Shown one piece after another: positions 34,955 to 45,193 of a stretch of 64,000 bases of DNA (positions are counted from its first letter, which is position 1; each line of letters starts with the position of its first letter). Where the stretch lies: assembly GCF_900258485.1 (NCBI RefSeq), contig NZ_OGVE01000002.1, forward strand, positions 62,001 through 126,000, given 5' to 3'. The position numbers and the translations under genes were made by a program. The notes under the pieces are model-generated. The model worked only from the letters and a program-made list of their open reading frames with translations, was not told where the DNA came from and did no database searches. The DNA is from Helcococcus massiliensis. GTDB lineage: Bacteria > Bacillota > Clostridia > Tissierellales > Peptoniphilaceae.

Positions 34955-35296
34955 TTAAACTAATTCTAAAATTGCCATTTCACTAGCATCGCCTCTTCTT
35001 GGTCCAAGTTTTAGAACTCTGGTGTATCCACCATTTCTATCCTTGTATTCTGGGCCATATTCAGAAAATAGTTTTTCTACTGTTTCTTCATTGTATAGGT
35101 AAGCTAACGCTTGACGTCTTGAATGTAAGTCACCTTTTTTAGCCAATGTTATCATCTTGTCAGTCATTCTTTGAGCTTCTTTAGCTCTTGTTACTGTTGT
35201 TTTGATGCTACCATTTTCTAATACTGATTGTACAAGGTTTCTTAGCATTGCAGTACGGTGGTCAGTTCTTCTACCTAATTTTCTTAAATTTGACAT
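34955..35296 (-). CDS. rplQ: 50S ribosomal protein L17
   Basis: A 113-residue protein starting [21 protein letters not shown], the highly conserved L17 start. It ends the S10-spc-alpha supercluster, directly after rpoA, as in most Firmicutes. Confidence 0.98.
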   Translation of the reverse strand: MSNLRKLGRRTDHRTAMLRNLVQSVLENGSIKTTVTRAKEAQRMTDKMITLAKKGDLHSRRQALAYLYNEETVEKLFSEYGPEYKDRNGGYTRVLKLGPRRGDASEMAILELV

Positions 35297-35318
35297 ACTG
35301 CCTCCTATAATTATCTCA

Positions 35319-36272
35319 TTAAGATTGTAGTTCTAATCCTAAGCTTTCAATTTTTTCTACAACTTCAGTAAATGATTTCTTACCAAAGTTTTTGATCTTC
35401 TTAAGTTCATCTAGTGGAGTAGCAACAATTTCACCTACTGTGTTAATTTCTGCTCTCTTTAGACAATTGAATGCTCTTAGACTTAAATCTAGCTCTTCAA
35501 GTGTAAGTGAAAGTAATTCTTCTTCTTCATTAATTTCTTCTTCTTCGTCTTCTTCAACTTCTACTACTTCTTCTAAGTTTGGTAGTTCAGTAAAGAAGTC
35601 TAAGTAATTAATTAATATTTCAGCACCTTTAGCTACTGCTTCTTGAGGTGTTAAAGTACCATTTGTGGTAACTTCTAAAATTAATTTATCATAATCAATG
35701 ACTTGTCCTACTCTTGTATTTTCAACAATGTAGTTAACTTTACTTACAGGAGTAAATGATGAGTCTATCGCAATAACTCCAATTGGAGCATCTTCTTCCT
35801 TATTTTGATCAGCTACAGAGTAACCTGTACCATCTATCACTTTTAAGTCAAGATTAATTGATCCTTCTTCATTAACAGTTGCTATATAGTGGTCTTTGTT
35901 AACTATTTCAAGATTTGCATCACCACTTATATCAGCAGCTGTAACAATCTTTGGTCCCTTAACATCAAGCCTCAAGTTGATAGGTTCTGAATCTTCAACT
36001 AGTTTCTTAATAGCTACACCCTTAAGATTTAATATAATTTCAGGAACATCTTCGATAACTCCTTTTACACTAGTAAATTCATGAAGTACACCTTCGTCGA
36101 ATTTTATACTAGAAATAGCGCTACCTGGTAATGATGACAGAAGTACCCTTCTCATACTATTTCCTAGAGTTGTTCCGTAACCTCTTTCTAATGGAGAGAT
36201 TACAAAACGACCCTTGTTATTTGTTTCATCGAATTCTAATATTTCTATTTTAGTATTTAGCTTTTCTATCAC
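35319..36272 (-). CDS. rpoA: RNA polymerase alpha subunit
   Basis: A 317-residue subunit. The N-terminal assembly domain has [21 protein letters not shown], and the C-terminal DNA-binding domain (about 255-317) starts [20 protein letters not shown]. The linker between them is unusually acidic: about 20 residues from 232 on are mostly Glu and Asp. The linker length is otherwise normal. Confidence 0.98.
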   Translation of the reverse strand: MIEKLNTKIEILEFDETNNKGRFVISPLERGYGTTLGNSMRRVLLSSLPGSAISSIKFDEGVLHEFTSVKGVIEDVPEIILNLKGVAIKKLVEDSEPINLRLDVKGPKIVTAADISGDANLEIVNKDHYIATVNEEGSINLDLKVIDGTGYSVADQNKEEDAPIGVIAIDSSFTPVSKVNYIVENTRVGQVIDYDKLILEVTTNGTLTPQEAVAKGAEILINYLDFFTELPNLEEVVEVEEDEEEEINEEEELLSLTLEELDLSLRAFNCLKRAEINTVGEIVATPLDELKKIKNFGKKSFTEVVEKIESLGLELQS

Positions 36273-36306
36273 GGATTAGCCTCCTGTGCTTTACGCTATT
36301 ATGCTA

Positions 36307-36894
36307 TTATTTTGAATACAACTCAACGATTAATTGTTCATCTATTTCAAAGTCGATATCTTCTCTAGTTGGTAAAGAATTTACCTTACCTTCTAATTTT
36401 TCAACATCTACTGAAACCCATTGTGCTTGATTCCACACTTTGTCTTCAGTTTCTTTAAATACTCCGTTGTTTCTAGATTTTTCTCTAACTGTGATTACAT
36501 CACCAGCACTTACTTGGTATGAAGGTACGTCAACCTTTTTACCATTTACTAAGAAATGACCGTGTGATACTAATTGTTTTGCTTGGCTTCTTGTTTTAGC
36601 AAAGCCCATTCTATAAACAACATTATCTAATCTTAATTCTAATAATTGTAGTAAGTTTTCACCAGTAATGCCTGACATTTTTTCAGCCTTAGCATATAAT
36701 CTTCTAAATTGTTTTTCTAGAATACCATAAACAAATTTAGCTTTTTGTTTTTCTTGTAATTGTAAGCCGTATTCGCTTAATTTACCAGATCTTTGTTTAG
36801 GATTTCTATTTGTTTTTTTATTATATCCTAGTACTTGTGGTGCAACACCCAAAGTTTTTGCTCTCTTAAGTACTGGTCCTTTATATCTTGCCAT
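36307..36894 (-). CDS. rpsD: 30S ribosomal protein S4
   Basis: A 195-residue primary 16S-binding protein with [15 protein letters not shown] at the start and the S4 RNA-binding domain [21 protein letters not shown]. The N-terminus lacks the zinc cysteines found in some S4 forms. I used the ATG at 36892-36894 (MARYKG), not the in-frame TTG two codons upstream. Confidence 0.97.
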   Translation of the reverse strand: MARYKGPVLKRAKTLGVAPQVLGYNKKTNRNPKQRSGKLSEYGLQLQEKQKAKFVYGILEKQFRRLYAKAEKMSGITGENLLQLLELRLDNVVYRMGFAKTRSQAKQLVSHGHFLVNGKKVDVPSYQVSAGDVITVREKSRNNGVFKETEDKVWNQAQWVSVDVEKLEGKVNSLPTREDIDFEIDEQLIVELYSK

Positions 36895-36908
36895 TATCAA
36901 TATCCTCC

Positions 36909-37316
36909 CTATACTCTTCTTTTCTTTGGTGGTCTTGTACCATTGTGAGGTATTGGAGTAACGTCTTTAATCTTTGTAATTTGCAAACCTGCTGTTGTTA
37001 AAGCTCTGATTGCAGATTCTCTACCTGAACCAGGTCCCTTAACGTAAACTTCAACTGATTTTAAACCATGTTCCATAGCTTTTCTTGCTGCTTCTTCAGC
37101 TGCTTCTTGTGCTGCAAATGGAGTAGATTTTCTAGATCCTTTGAAACCTAATTGACCAGCTGATGACCATGAAATAGCATTACCATTCATGTCAGTCAAC
37201 ATTACCATAGTATTGTTAAATGTAGAATTAATGTATGCTTGGCCACTTTCGATTTGCTTACGATTTCTTCTTCTTACACGAGTTTGTTTACCACGTGCAT
37301 TTTTTGCTTTTGCCAA
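36909..37316 (-). CDS. rpsK: 30S ribosomal protein S11
   Basis: A 135-residue protein with [35 protein letters not shown] and the C-terminal [13 protein letters not shown]. It lines the mRNA exit path of the 30S subunit. It lies between rpsM and rpsD as usual. Confidence 0.98.
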   Translation of the reverse strand: MAKAKNARGKQTRVRRRNRKQIESGQAYINSTFNNTMVMLTDMNGNAISWSSAGQLGFKGSRKSTPFAAQEAAEEAARKAMEHGLKSVEVYVKGPGSGRESAIRALTTAGLQITKIKDVTPIPHNGTRPPKKRRV

Positions 37317-37326
37317 ATTCTACCCC

Positions 37327-37671
37327 CTATTTCTTCTTACCTTTACGAGTTCTTGAGTTGTTCTTTGTGTTTTGTCCTCTAACAGGTAGGTTAGCTTTAT
37401 GTCTACGTCCTCTGTATGAGTTGATTTCACGTAGTCTCTTGATGTTCATGCTAACGTCTCTTCTTAAATCACCTTCTAGAGTATAACCGTCAACAACGTC
37501 TCTTATTGTTTGTAATTCGCTTTCTGTTAAATCTTTTACTCTTGTATCAGGATTAACACCAGCTTTTTCTAATATTTCATTTGATCTTGATCTACCAATT
37601 CCGTAAATATAAGTCAATCCAATTTCAACTCTTTTTTCTCTTGGTAGGTCAATTCCAGCTATTCTTGCCAA
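37327..37671 (-). CDS. rpsM: 30S ribosomal protein S13
   Basis: A 114-residue protein beginning [21 protein letters not shown] with the helix-two-turn-helix [12 protein letters not shown] and [19 protein letters not shown]. It contacts 50S bridges and P-site tRNA. Confidence 0.98.
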   Translation of the reverse strand: MARIAGIDLPREKRVEIGLTYIYGIGRSRSNEILEKAGVNPDTRVKDLTESELQTIRDVVDGYTLEGDLRRDVSMNIKRLREINSYRGRRHKANLPVRGQNTKNNSRTRKGKKK

Positions 37672-37681
37672 ATTGCGCCCC

Positions 37682-37795
37682 CTAACCTTGTTTTTGTTTG
37701 TGTTTTGGATTATCGCAAATTACCATAACTTTACCTTTACGTCTGATAATTTTGCATTTTTCACACATTTTTTTAACTGATGGTCTTACTTTCAT
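37682..37795 (-). CDS. rpmJ: 50S ribosomal protein L36
   Basis: A 37-codon gene found by reading the gap between rpsM and infA. It starts [15 protein letters not shown] and ends KHKQKQG. The zinc ribbon ligands C11, C14, C27 and H32 are all present, so this is the zinc-containing form. It has a GGGG-type ribosome site shortly before the ATG. Confidence 0.96.
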   Translation of the reverse strand: MKVRPSVKKMCEKCKIIRRKGKVMVICDNPKHKQKQG

Positions 37796-37804
37796 ATAAT
37801 CCCC

Positions 37805-38020
37805 CTATTTCTTTCTCCAAGTAATTCTTCCTTTACTTAGGTCGTAAGGTGACATTTCTACTGTTACTGTATCACCTGGAAGAATTCTAATATAATTCAT
37901 TCTTAATTTACCTGAAATGTGAGCTTGGATTTGATGTCCATTTTCTAATTCTACGGTAAATATTGTATTTGGTAATGCTTCTACTACTTTACCTGTAACC
38001 TCAATAACATCTTTCGACAT
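37805..38020 (-). CDS. infA: Translation initiation factor IF-1
   Basis: A 71-residue single OB-fold protein with [36 protein letters not shown] and [13 protein letters not shown]. It binds the 30S A site. Its start overlaps the end of the upstream KOW gene by 20 bases. Confidence 0.98.
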   Translation of the reverse strand: MSKDVIEVTGKVVEALPNTIFTVELENGHQIQAHISGKLRMNYIRILPGDTVTVEMSPYDLSKGRITWRKK

Positions 38021-38312
38021 TGATAAGCGCCTCCTCTTTAAGCTTTATCTTTCTCTTAATATATTCATTAGTAAGAGTATTTTCCAGTTTATCTTTTTCA
38101 AAGTCGTCTATAATATCATTTATTTTTTGTAAATGTTTTTTGTTCTTTTTCTTAGGTTTAGAAAGTGTTTTATACTTTCCATCTACCACCAATAGGTAAT
38201 CCTCATCTACAAGTTCATATACGATATAAAGCTTATCTTTATCCCTTCCTTGTTTTGATCTACAAAACTGTCCAAGATACAAATCAGTTTTACTTTCTTT
38301 ATTAAATCTCAT
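38001..38312 (-). CDS. KOW-domain (L14e-like) RNA-binding protein
   Basis: A 103-residue protein starting with a KOW-like segment ([33 protein letters not shown] when read in short pieces), then a very basic helix-rich tail. Clostridia carry such KOW proteins between adk/map and infA. Here map (methionine aminopeptidase), often found in this position, is absent. The start at 38312 has only a weak ribosome site; an in-frame TTG at about residue 11 is possible. Confidence 0.75.
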   Translation of the reverse strand: MRFNKESKTDLYLGQFCRSKQGRDKDKLYIVYELVDEDYLLVVDGKYKTLSKPKKKNKKHLQKINDIIDDFEKDKLENTLTNEYIKRKIKLKEEALINVERCY

Positions 38313-38317
38313 ATGAA

Positions 38318-38959
38318 TTACTTCAGAGAATTTCTTACATGTTCATACACTACATCGATATCTTCATTACCGTCAAATCTAGCAAGTCTACCAGATTTTT
38401 CGTAATAATCAATGAGTGGTGAAGTTTGTTCATTATAAACTTCAATTCTATCTCTAGCGGTTTCTTCATTATCGTCAGGTCTTTGGACTAGCTCGTTACC
38501 GCATACATCACATATTCCTTCCACTTTTGGAGGAAGATTTTTTACATGATATGTTGCTCCACAGTTTTTACATACTCTTCTACCTGAAATTCTTTCGATT
38601 AATACATTAACATCTGCATCAACTAGGATAACTTCTGTGACTTCTTTATTATTTTCTTCTAGCCACTTGTCCAAAGCTTTAGCTTGATTAATATTTCTTG
38701 GATAACCATCCAGCATAAATCCTGCTGGTGTATTCTCTTTTGATAAGGTTTCAAATACCAACTCATTTGTTAGCTCATCTGAAACTAATTCGCCTTTAGC
38801 TATTATGTCTTTAACCTTCAAGCCTAAATCTGTTTCTTCTTTAATATTTTTTCTAAATATATCTCCAGTAGAAATGTGATTTACCTTAAACTCATCTACT
38901 ATAAGCTTAGCTTGTGATCCTTTACCAGCTCCTGGAGGTCCTAATAATATTAATATCAT
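38318..38959 (-). CDS. adk: Adenylate kinase
   Basis: A 213-residue enzyme that interconverts ATP + AMP and 2 ADP. It has GPPGAGKGSQA at the N-terminus, STGDIFR, DGYPRNINQA and a lid with four zinc cysteines C130, C133, C150 and C153, the Gram-positive long form. It directly follows secY. Confidence 0.98.
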   Translation of the reverse strand: MILILLGPPGAGKGSQAKLIVDEFKVNHISTGDIFRKNIKEETDLGLKVKDIIAKGELVSDELTNELVFETLSKENTPAGFMLDGYPRNINQAKALDKWLEENNKEVTEVILVDADVNVLIERISGRRVCKNCGATYHVKNLPPKVEGICDVCGNELVQRPDDNEETARDRIEVYNEQTSPLIDYYEKSGRLARFDGNEDIDVVYEHVRNSLK

Positions 38960-38972
38960 CTATTTACCCCTT

Positions 38973-40265
38973 TTATTTGTTTAAGAAACCTTTGTAGTGT
39001 CTCAATTGCATCATTGCTTCTAATTGTTTTTGTGTCTCAATTATAACACCAACTGCGATGATGATTGATGTTCCACCTAGTGTCATATTGATATTTAAGA
39101 AGTAGGATAATAATCTAGGTAGGGCTGCAACTAAGCCTAATCCTATAGCACCTATTAAAGTAATTCTACTTACTATGCTTCCTAAATAATCTGTTGTTGG
39201 TTTTCCTGGTCTAATACCTGGGATGAAACCACCATTTTGTTGTAAGTTCTTTGAATATTCGTATGGGTTAAATTGAATAGTATTGTAGAAGTATGCAAAT
39301 AGGATAACTAATGCAAACAATACTATTACATAAAATATTGTTCCAAATGCTGTTGTAGGAACTAAATATTTATTTACGAAATTAGCAAATCCACCACCTA
39401 TTATCAAGGCTAAAGTTTGTGGTAATGCCATTATAGCTGATGAGAAAATTACAGGCATAACACCACTCATGTTTACCTTTAGAGGTATATGAGTAGATTG
39501 TCCACCGTACATTTTTCTACCAACAACTCTTTTAGCGTATTGTACTGGTATTCTTCTTTCACCATTTGTTAAGTATAGTACGAAAATGATTGAAATCAAT
39601 GAAAGTACTAGTGTAAATATAAATTTATACCATTCATAACCAGCTACTCCATTTGATATACCATTTATCCATCCAATTATAACATTTGGAATTCTTGATA
39701 TGATTCCGATGAAGATAATCATTGAAACACCATTACCAATACCTTTTTCTGTTATTAATTCACCAATCCAAATTAAGAATTGTGATCCTGCAACTAAGGA
39801 AAGTATAACTATTAACTTTGGTAGGGTTCCTGAACCATTGAAAATTCCAATAGCATCATTAAATATCCCTAATACTATACCAATTGCTTGTAATACAGCC
39901 AAAGCTAAAGCTACATATTTTGTAATGTTTTGTATTTTTTTTCTACCTGCTTCACCTTGTTTTGACAATTCTTCAAGTGCTGGTATAGCAAATGTAAGTA
40001 ATTGTACAACGATAGATGAAGTAATGTATGGGCCAACCCCTAAAGCAAATACTGAAAGTGATTCTAAACCACCACCAGTAATAGTATTAACTATACCTAA
40101 TAGGGATCCGGCTGTTCCTTCATAGATTGACTTAACAACCTGTACATTTACAAAAGGAAGTGGCAATATGTTACCTAATCTAAATACTGCCAACATCATT
40201 AATGTAAATAGCATTTTCTCTCTTAAATCTTTAATCTTCCAAGCATTAGCGAATGTCTTTAACAT
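38973..40265 (-). CDS. secY: Protein translocase subunit SecY
   Basis: A 430-residue protein with ten membrane helices that forms the SecYEG channel. Family blocks seen are LGVGPYITSSIVVQLL, GNGVSMIIFIGI, RIPVQYAKR and the C-terminal GTSIIIAVGVIIET. Its ATG shares a base with the rplO stop (TAATG), so it is coupled to L15 translation. Confidence 0.98.
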   Translation of the reverse strand: MLKTFANAWKIKDLREKMLFTLMMLAVFRLGNILPLPFVNVQVVKSIYEGTAGSLLGIVNTITGGGLESLSVFALGVGPYITSSIVVQLLTFAIPALEELSKQGEAGRKKIQNITKYVALALAVLQAIGIVLGIFNDAIGIFNGSGTLPKLIVILSLVAGSQFLIWIGELITEKGIGNGVSMIIFIGIISRIPNVIIGWINGISNGVAGYEWYKFIFTLVLSLISIIFVLYLTNGERRIPVQYAKRVVGRKMYGGQSTHIPLKVNMSGVMPVIFSSAIMALPQTLALIIGGGFANFVNKYLVPTTAFGTIFYVIVLFALVILFAYFYNTIQFNPYEYSKNLQQNGGFIPGIRPGKPTTDYLGSIVSRITLIGAIGLGLVAALPRLLSYFLNINMTLGGTSIIIAVGVIIETQKQLEAMMQLRHYKGFLNK

Positions 40266-40714
40266 TAGATCACCTCTGCCCTTCCCCCTAGAGCATTAAT
40301 TTTCTCTTCTGCAGATTTAGAGAATTTTTGGGCTTTAACTATTAACTTCTTGTCTAATTCACCTGAACCTAATACTTTAACACCATCTTTTGCCTTAGCT
40401 TTTTTAACTAAGCCAGTTTCGAATAATAATTCTGGTGTTACTTCTGTACCGTCTTCAAAGTTATTTAATTGATCTAAGTTAATGATACCGTAAGATTTTG
40501 CAAATCTATTTGTAAAACCTCTTTTTGGTAATCTTTGGAATAGTGGCATTTGTCCACCTTCAAATCCTGGTCTTACTGATCCACCTGATCTTTGTTTTAG
40601 ACCCTTGTGACCACGACCTGATGTTTTACCCCATCCAGATGCGTGTCCACGACCAATTCTTTTTCTATCTTTAACTTTTCCACCTGGTGCTGGTTTTAAA
40701 TCATGTAATTTCAC
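40265..40714 (-). CDS. rplO: 50S ribosomal protein L15
   Basis: A 149-residue protein with [18 protein letters not shown] at the start and [18 protein letters not shown]. The start is GTG (40712-40714), with GGAGGT five bases upstream. A longer frame from 40732 would include the ribosome site and non-conserved residues. The gene lies between rpmD and secY. Confidence 0.96.
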   Translation of the reverse strand: MKLHDLKPAPGGKVKDRKRIGRGHASGWGKTSGRGHKGLKQRSGGSVRPGFEGGQMPLFQRLPKRGFTNRFAKSYGIINLDQLNNFEDGTEVTPELLFETGLVKKAKAKDGVKVLGSGELDKKLIVKAQKFSKSAEEKINALGGRAEVI

Positions 40715-40724
40715 TATGCACCTC

Positions 40725-40907
40725 CTATTCAACTTCTTTAACTTCTAGCATGAAGTCAACTGCTTTCACCATACCTAATGTTGATGGTGTAGCTTCTCTA
40801 ACAACAGTTTGTCCAATTTTCTTTAATCCTAAAGCTTGAACTGTTTTTCTATGTTTTTCAATTCTACCAATTGTAGACTTAACAAGTTTAATTTCTATTT
40901 TAGCCAT
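40725..40907 (-). CDS. rpmD: 50S ribosomal protein L30
   Basis: A 60-residue protein with [13 protein letters not shown] and [20 protein letters not shown], the usual short bacterial L30. Its stop overlaps the rplO ribosome site. Confidence 0.97.
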   Translation of the reverse strand: MAKIEIKLVKSTIGRIEKHRKTVQALGLKKIGQTVVREATPSTLGMVKAVDFMLEVKEVE

Positions 40908-40916
40908 GTCAACCTC

Positions 40917-41417
40917 CTAGTTTAGTATTTCTTCAACACTTTTACCACGAAGTCTTGCTACTTCTTCAACAGTTTTAACACTTGATAAACCTTGTAATGT
41001 TGCATTAACAACACTCTTAGCATTAGCAGATCCTAAAGACTTAGCACGAATATTTTGTATACCTGCAAGCTCACATACAGCACGAACTGCACCACCTGCG
41101 ATAATACCTGTACCTTCTTTAGCCGGTTTTAACAATACTAAACCTGCTCCTTTTTCACCATAAATTTCGTGAGGAATTGTACCATTTACTATATTGATAT
41201 CTATTGCATTTTTCTTTGCGTCTTCTACACCTTTTCTAATAGCTTCAGGAACTTCATTAGATTTACCGATTCCTACACCAACTGTTCCTTTTTTATTTCC
41301 AACAACCACTAGTGCAGAAAATCTCATTGTTCTACCACCCTTAGCTACTTTTGTAACTCTGGCTATATCAACAACTTTTTCTTCAAATTCTGATTGATTT
41401 CTCTTATTATTTGCCAT
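40917..41417 (-). CDS. rpsE: 30S ribosomal protein S5
   Basis: A 166-residue protein with the N-terminal double-stranded RNA-binding fold ([21 protein letters not shown]) and the C-terminal domain ending [13 protein letters not shown]. It acts in decoding fidelity. Confidence 0.98.
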   Translation of the reverse strand: MANNKRNQSEFEEKVVDIARVTKVAKGGRTMRFSALVVVGNKKGTVGVGIGKSNEVPEAIRKGVEDAKKNAIDINIVNGTIPHEIYGEKGAGLVLLKPAKEGTGIIAGGAVRAVCELAGIQNIRAKSLGSANAKSVVNATLQGLSSVKTVEEVARLRGKSVEEILN

Positions 41418-41429
41418 GTATCCTCCCGA

Positions 41430-41792
41430 CTAGAATTTCAAACCAGCTTCTCTTGCTGATTCCGCTAGTTCTTTAACTTTGCCGTGATAAATATAACCTG
41501 ATCTATCGAATACAACTTCTTCTACACCCTTATCTAAAGCTCTTTTAGCAACTAATTCACCAACTTTTTTAGCTGATTCAACATTAGCTGTTAATTTTTC
41601 TCCAGATAATTCTTTATCTAAAGTTGAAGCACTTGCTAAAGTAACTCCGTTAACATCATCAATAATTTGTGCGTAGATGTTTGCATTACTCTTGTATACA
41701 TTTAATCTTGGTCTTTCAGGAGTACCACTTAAGTTTTTTCTAACTCTTGAGTGTCTAGCTTTTCTACTTATACTTTTATTAAATCTTGCCAT
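41430..41792 (-). CDS. rplR: 50S ribosomal protein L18
   Basis: A 120-residue 5S rRNA-binding protein with [23 protein letters not shown] and [16 protein letters not shown]. It lies between rplF and rpsE as expected. Confidence 0.98.
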   Translation of the reverse strand: MARFNKSISRKARHSRVRKNLSGTPERPRLNVYKSNANIYAQIIDDVNGVTLASASTLDKELSGEKLTANVESAKKVGELVAKRALDKGVEEVVFDRSGYIYHGKVKELAESAREAGLKF

Positions 41793-41806
41793 TACTTACT
41801 CCTTTC

Positions 41807-42343
41807 TTATTTACCAGTCTTACCAACTTTTCTTCTTACATATTCGTCTGAGTATTTTACACCCTTACCTTTATATGGTTCTGGTGGTCTGAATCCTCTA
41901 ATCTTTGCTGTATAGTCACCAACTAATTGTTTGTCTATACCAGATACAACGATTGTTCTTTCATTTGGAACTTCTGTAAGAATACCTTCTGGATCCTCTA
42001 ATAAAATAGGATGTGAGTGCCCTAATGATAGGTTTAGTTTGTTACCTTGTTTTTGAGCTCTGTATCCTGTACCTACTATTTCTAATTGTTTTTTATATCC
42101 TTCTGTAACTCCAACTACCATGTTGTATACTAAAGTTCTGTATAAACCATGTAAAGATCTATCATTTTTTGAGTCTGAAGGTCTTTCGACAACTAATTCT
42201 TTATCTTCAATTTTAATATTGAAACCACTGCCAACTTTTTGACTTAAATTTCCTTTTGGTCCTTTAACTTCTACTAGACCATCGTTAAATTTAATTTCAA
42301 CTCCAGCAGGGATTTCGATTGGTTTATATCCAATTCTTGACAT
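41807..42343 (-). CDS. rplF: 50S ribosomal protein L6
   Basis: A 178-residue two-domain protein with SRIGYKPIEIPAGVEI and the C-terminal RPPEPYKGKGVKYSDEYVR. It sits near the factor-binding site of the 50S subunit. Confidence 0.98.
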   Translation of the reverse strand: MSRIGYKPIEIPAGVEIKFNDGLVEVKGPKGNLSQKVGSGFNIKIEDKELVVERPSDSKNDRSLHGLYRTLVYNMVVGVTEGYKKQLEIVGTGYRAQKQGNKLNLSLGHSHPILLEDPEGILTEVPNERTIVVSGIDKQLVGDYTAKIRGFRPPEPYKGKGVKYSDEYVRRKVGKTGK

Positions 42344-42364
42344 ATTCTCCTCCTTGTTGAAATA

Positions 42365-42757
42365 CTACCAAACGTAGCAAATCACTTCGCCGCCAACAGT
42401 TTCTTTTCTAGCTGATTTATCTGTCATAACACCTTTTGATGTTGAGATAATAGCTGTTCCTAGTCCGTTTAATACACTTGGTACATCTTGTGAACCAACG
42501 TAAACTCTACGGCCTGGTTTTGAAATTCTCTTTAATCCTGAGATAACTCTTTGGTCATCTACATATTTTAAATCTATTGTTATCATACCTTGTTTGTCGT
42601 CTTCAGTTACATTAAAACCTTTGATGTAACCTTCGTCTAGTAAGATTTGTGCAAGGTCTTTTTTCATATTAGAAGCTGGAACTTCTACTGACTTATGTTT
42701 AGCCAAGTTCGCATTTCTAATTCTTGATAGCATATCTGCTATTGGATCAGTCATCAT
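42365..42757 (-). CDS. rpsH: 30S ribosomal protein S8
   Basis: A 130-residue protein with [15 protein letters not shown] and C-terminal [19 protein letters not shown]. Two adjacent ATG codons exist; the first (42755-42757) is better placed relative to GGAGG. S8 is a known regulator of spc operons in E. coli. Confidence 0.98.
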   Translation of the reverse strand: MMTDPIADMLSRIRNANLAKHKSVEVPASNMKKDLAQILLDEGYIKGFNVTEDDKQGMITIDLKYVDDQRVISGLKRISKPGRRVYVGSQDVPSVLNGLGTAIISTSKGVMTDKSARKETVGGEVICYVW

Positions 42758-42773
42758 ACTTAGTTACCTCCTC

Positions 42774-42959
42774 TTACCAGCTAGCTTTCTTTACACCAGG
42801 TATTTCACCCTTGTAAGCTAGTTCTCTAAAACATATACGACAAACCCCGTATTTCTTTAATACAGAATGTGGTCTACCACAGATAGAGCACCTACTGTAT
42901 TGTCTTGTAGAAAACTTTGGTTCTCTTTTTTGCTTTGCAATCATTGATTTTTTTGCCAT
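42774..42959 (-). CDS. rpsN: 30S ribosomal protein S14, zinc type
   Basis: A 61-residue S14 of the short type Z with zinc cysteines C24, C27, C40 and C43 (CSICGRP and CRICFREL). Confidence 0.98.
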   Translation of the reverse strand: MAKKSMIAKQKREPKFSTRQYSRCSICGRPHSVLKKYGVCRICFRELAYKGEIPGVKKASW

Positions 42960-42972
42960 ATTAACTCCTAAC

Positions 42973-43515
42973 TTATTTTGCGAATGGCATACCTAGTTTT
43001 GCTAGTAATGCTCTTCCTTCTTCGTCAGTTTCAGCTGTTGTAACAATTATGATATCCATACCTCTAATTTGTTCAACTTCATCAAATACAATTTCAGGGA
43101 AAATCAATTGTTCCTTGATACCTAAAGCATAGTTACCTCTACCATCAAATGACTTTGGAGAAACTCCTCTAAAGTCTCTAACTCTTGGTAAAGCAATGTT
43201 TACTAATTTATCAAAGAAGTCTTCCATTTTTTGTCCTCTTAATGTAACTTTTGTACCAATTGGTTGACCTTCTCTTAATTTGAAGTTAGATACAGATTTT
43301 TTAGCTTTAGCTATAACAGGTTGTTGACCTGTAATTTTTCTTAACTCTTCTACAGCTGATTCTAATAGTTTAGCATTGTCTTTAGCTTCACCTAATCCAA
43401 TGTTTATAACTATTTTTTCTAGTTTTGGAGCCTGCATAACATTTTTGTAGTCAAACTCTTTTACTAATGCAGGTAAAACTTCTTCTTTATATAATGTTTT
43501 TAATCTAGAAGCCAT
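42973..43515 (-). CDS. rplE: 50S ribosomal protein L5
   Basis: A 180-residue 5S rRNA-binding protein with [31 protein letters not shown] and [18 protein letters not shown]. Confidence 0.98.
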   Translation of the reverse strand: MASRLKTLYKEEVLPALVKEFDYKNVMQAPKLEKIVINIGLGEAKDNAKLLESAVEELRKITGQQPVIAKAKKSVSNFKLREGQPIGTKVTLRGQKMEDFFDKLVNIALPRVRDFRGVSPKSFDGRGNYALGIKEQLIFPEIVFDEVEQIRGMDIIIVTTAETDEEGRALLAKLGMPFAK

Positions 43516-43527
43516 TTGATCTCCCTT

Positions 43528-43842
43528 CTACTTATCTAATTTTTCGCCAGATTTTGTAGAAACACGAACTTTCTTACCATCTTTTGTAACTTCTGTTCTT
43601 GTTCTTACACCTCTACCTAGCTTTTCATCGTATAATAGAACATTTGATGCGTTGATTGCACCTTCTGATTCTACTATACCACCTGGTTGTGTAGCTGATC
43701 TTGGTTTTTGGTGTTTAACTTGTACGTTTACACCTTCAACTATAACTCTGTTTTCTTTTGGGAAAGCAACTAAAACTTTACCTACTTTACCCTTATCTTT
43801 TCCTTTTATAACTTGAACTTTATCACCAGTTTTTATATGCAT
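43528..43842 (-). CDS. rplX: 50S ribosomal protein L24
   Basis: A 104-residue KOW protein with KTGDKVQVIKGKDKGKVGKV and HQKPRSATQPGGIVESEG. It is an early assembly initiator of the 50S subunit. Confidence 0.98.
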   Translation of the reverse strand: MHIKTGDKVQVIKGKDKGKVGKVLVAFPKENRVIVEGVNVQVKHQKPRSATQPGGIVESEGAINASNVLLYDEKLGRGVRTRTEVTKDGKKVRVSTKSGEKLDK

Positions 43843-43851
43843 ATTTTCCTC

Positions 43852-44220
43852 CTATAATACTTCTGGAGCTAATGATATGATTTTCATAAATCCATCTGCT
43901 CTAAGCTCTCTTGTTACAGGTCCAAAAATACGTGTACCAGCTGGGTTCTTGTCTTCTTTGATAATTACTGCTGCGTTATCATCAAACTTGATGTATGATC
44001 CATCTTTTCTAGATATACCAGATTTAGATCTAACTATAACAGCTTTTACAACAGAACCTTTTTTAACTACTCCACCTGGTGTTGCACTCTTAACTGAGCA
44101 AACTACTACGTCTCCGATATTTGCGTATTTTCTCTTTGATCCGCCTAAAACTTTTATAACTAGTAGTTCTTTTGCACCTGAATTGTCTGCAACTCTCATA
44201 CGTGTTTCTTGTTGAATCAT
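43852..44220 (-). CDS. rplN: 50S ribosomal protein L14
   Basis: A 122-residue protein beginning [18 protein letters not shown] with the complete conserved L14 sequence ending [11 protein letters not shown]. It contacts 16S rRNA across the subunit interface. Confidence 0.98.
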   Translation of the reverse strand: MIQQETRMRVADNSGAKELLVIKVLGGSKRKYANIGDVVVCSVKSATPGGVVKKGSVVKAVIVRSKSGISRKDGSYIKFDDNAAVIIKEDKNPAGTRIFGPVTRELRADGFMKIISLAPEVL

Positions 44221-44251
44221 TTGATCCTCCCTTTCCAGAAATAAAAGTTTA

Positions 44252-44506
44252 TTACTTAGCTTCTTCTAGAATTTCAACAAGTCTATATCTCTTTGTTTTT
44301 GATAAAGGTCTTGTTTCCATTACTAAAACTTTGTCACCCACTTTTGCGGAATTGTTTTCATCGTGAGCTTTTATCTTCTTACTTCTATTTAAATATTTCT
44401 TATAAACTGGATGCTTAATTTTGTTTGTTATTTCAACAGAAATTGTTTTATCCATTTTGTCAGAAACAACTAAACCAATTACAGTTCTTCTTGTATTTCT
44501 TTCCAT
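44252..44506 (-). CDS. rpsQ: 30S ribosomal protein S17
   Basis: An 84-residue OB-fold protein with [19 protein letters not shown] and the C-terminal [17 protein letters not shown]. Confidence 0.98.
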   Translation of the reverse strand: MERNTRRTVIGLVVSDKMDKTISVEITNKIKHPVYKKYLNRSKKIKAHDENNSAKVGDKVLVMETRPLSKTKRYRLVEILEEAK

Positions 44507-44509
44507 TTA

Positions 44510-44716
44510 TTAAGCCTCCCTATTTAAGTTTAACTTTCTTTCTGTAATTATTGTTTTAACTCTTGCAATATCTCTTTTTACTTGACCGATAGAACTTATA
44601 TTTTCAATTTGTCCTGTAGCTTGTTGGAATCTTAAGTTAAATAATTCTTCTTTTAGGCTAACTAATTTACTATCAAGTTCTTGGTCTGATAATTTTCTTA
44701 TTTCTTTAGCTTTCAT
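44510..44716 (-). CDS. rpmC: 50S ribosomal protein L29
   Basis: A 68-residue helical protein with LKEELFNLRFQQATGQIEN, the L29 signature. It lies near the tunnel exit. Its ATG shares one base with the rplP stop. Confidence 0.98.
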   Translation of the reverse strand: MKAKEIRKLSDQELDSKLVSLKEELFNLRFQQATGQIENISSIGQVKRDIARVKTIITERKLNLNREA

Positions 44717-45147
44717 TAATTTGCGCCCTCGCTTTCTGGACCTGTACGGCTAACGAATTTTGTTTTGATTGGTAATTTAGCTGCTGCTAGTCTAAATGCT
44801 TCTCTAGCAACTTCTTCTGAAACTCCAGCCATTTCAAACATAATTCTACCTGGTCTAACTACTGCAACCCAATATTCAGGTGCACCCTTACCAGAACCCA
44901 TTCTAACCTCTGCAGGTTTTTTAGATACTGGTTTATCTGGGAAAATCTTTATCCAAACATTACCACCTCTTTTGATGTATCTTGTCATCGCTCTTCTGGC
45001 AGCTTCGATTTGATTTGATGTTATCCAGTGTGGTTCTAATGCTTGTAAGCCATATTCACCATAAGTGATTGTATTACCTCTTTGAGCGTTTCCTTTCATT
45101 CTGCCTCTATGAACTCTTCTACGCTTAACTCTTTTAGGCATTAGCAT
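44716..45147 (-). CDS. rplP: 50S ribosomal protein L16
   Basis: A 143-residue protein starting [19 protein letters not shown], with [21 protein letters not shown] chose the ATG at 45145-45147, seven bases after GGAGG. The longer frame to 45168 would start before the ribosome site. Confidence 0.97.
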   Translation of the reverse strand: MLMPKRVKRRRVHRGRMKGNAQRGNTITYGEYGLQALEPHWITSNQIEAARRAMTRYIKRGGNVWIKIFPDKPVSKKPAEVRMGSGKGAPEYWVAVVRPGRIMFEMAGVSEEVAREAFRLAAAKLPIKTKFVSRTGPESEGAN

Positions 45148-45193
45148 ATTATATCCTCCTTCAACCAATTAAGAAAATTGGTGATAATCTCTA

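Noticed and set aside
40715-40732. Six-residue N-terminal extension of L15 (NRRCIV-type start)
   Set aside because: It includes the GGAGGT ribosome site and is not conserved in L15; the GTG at 40712-40714 fits better.
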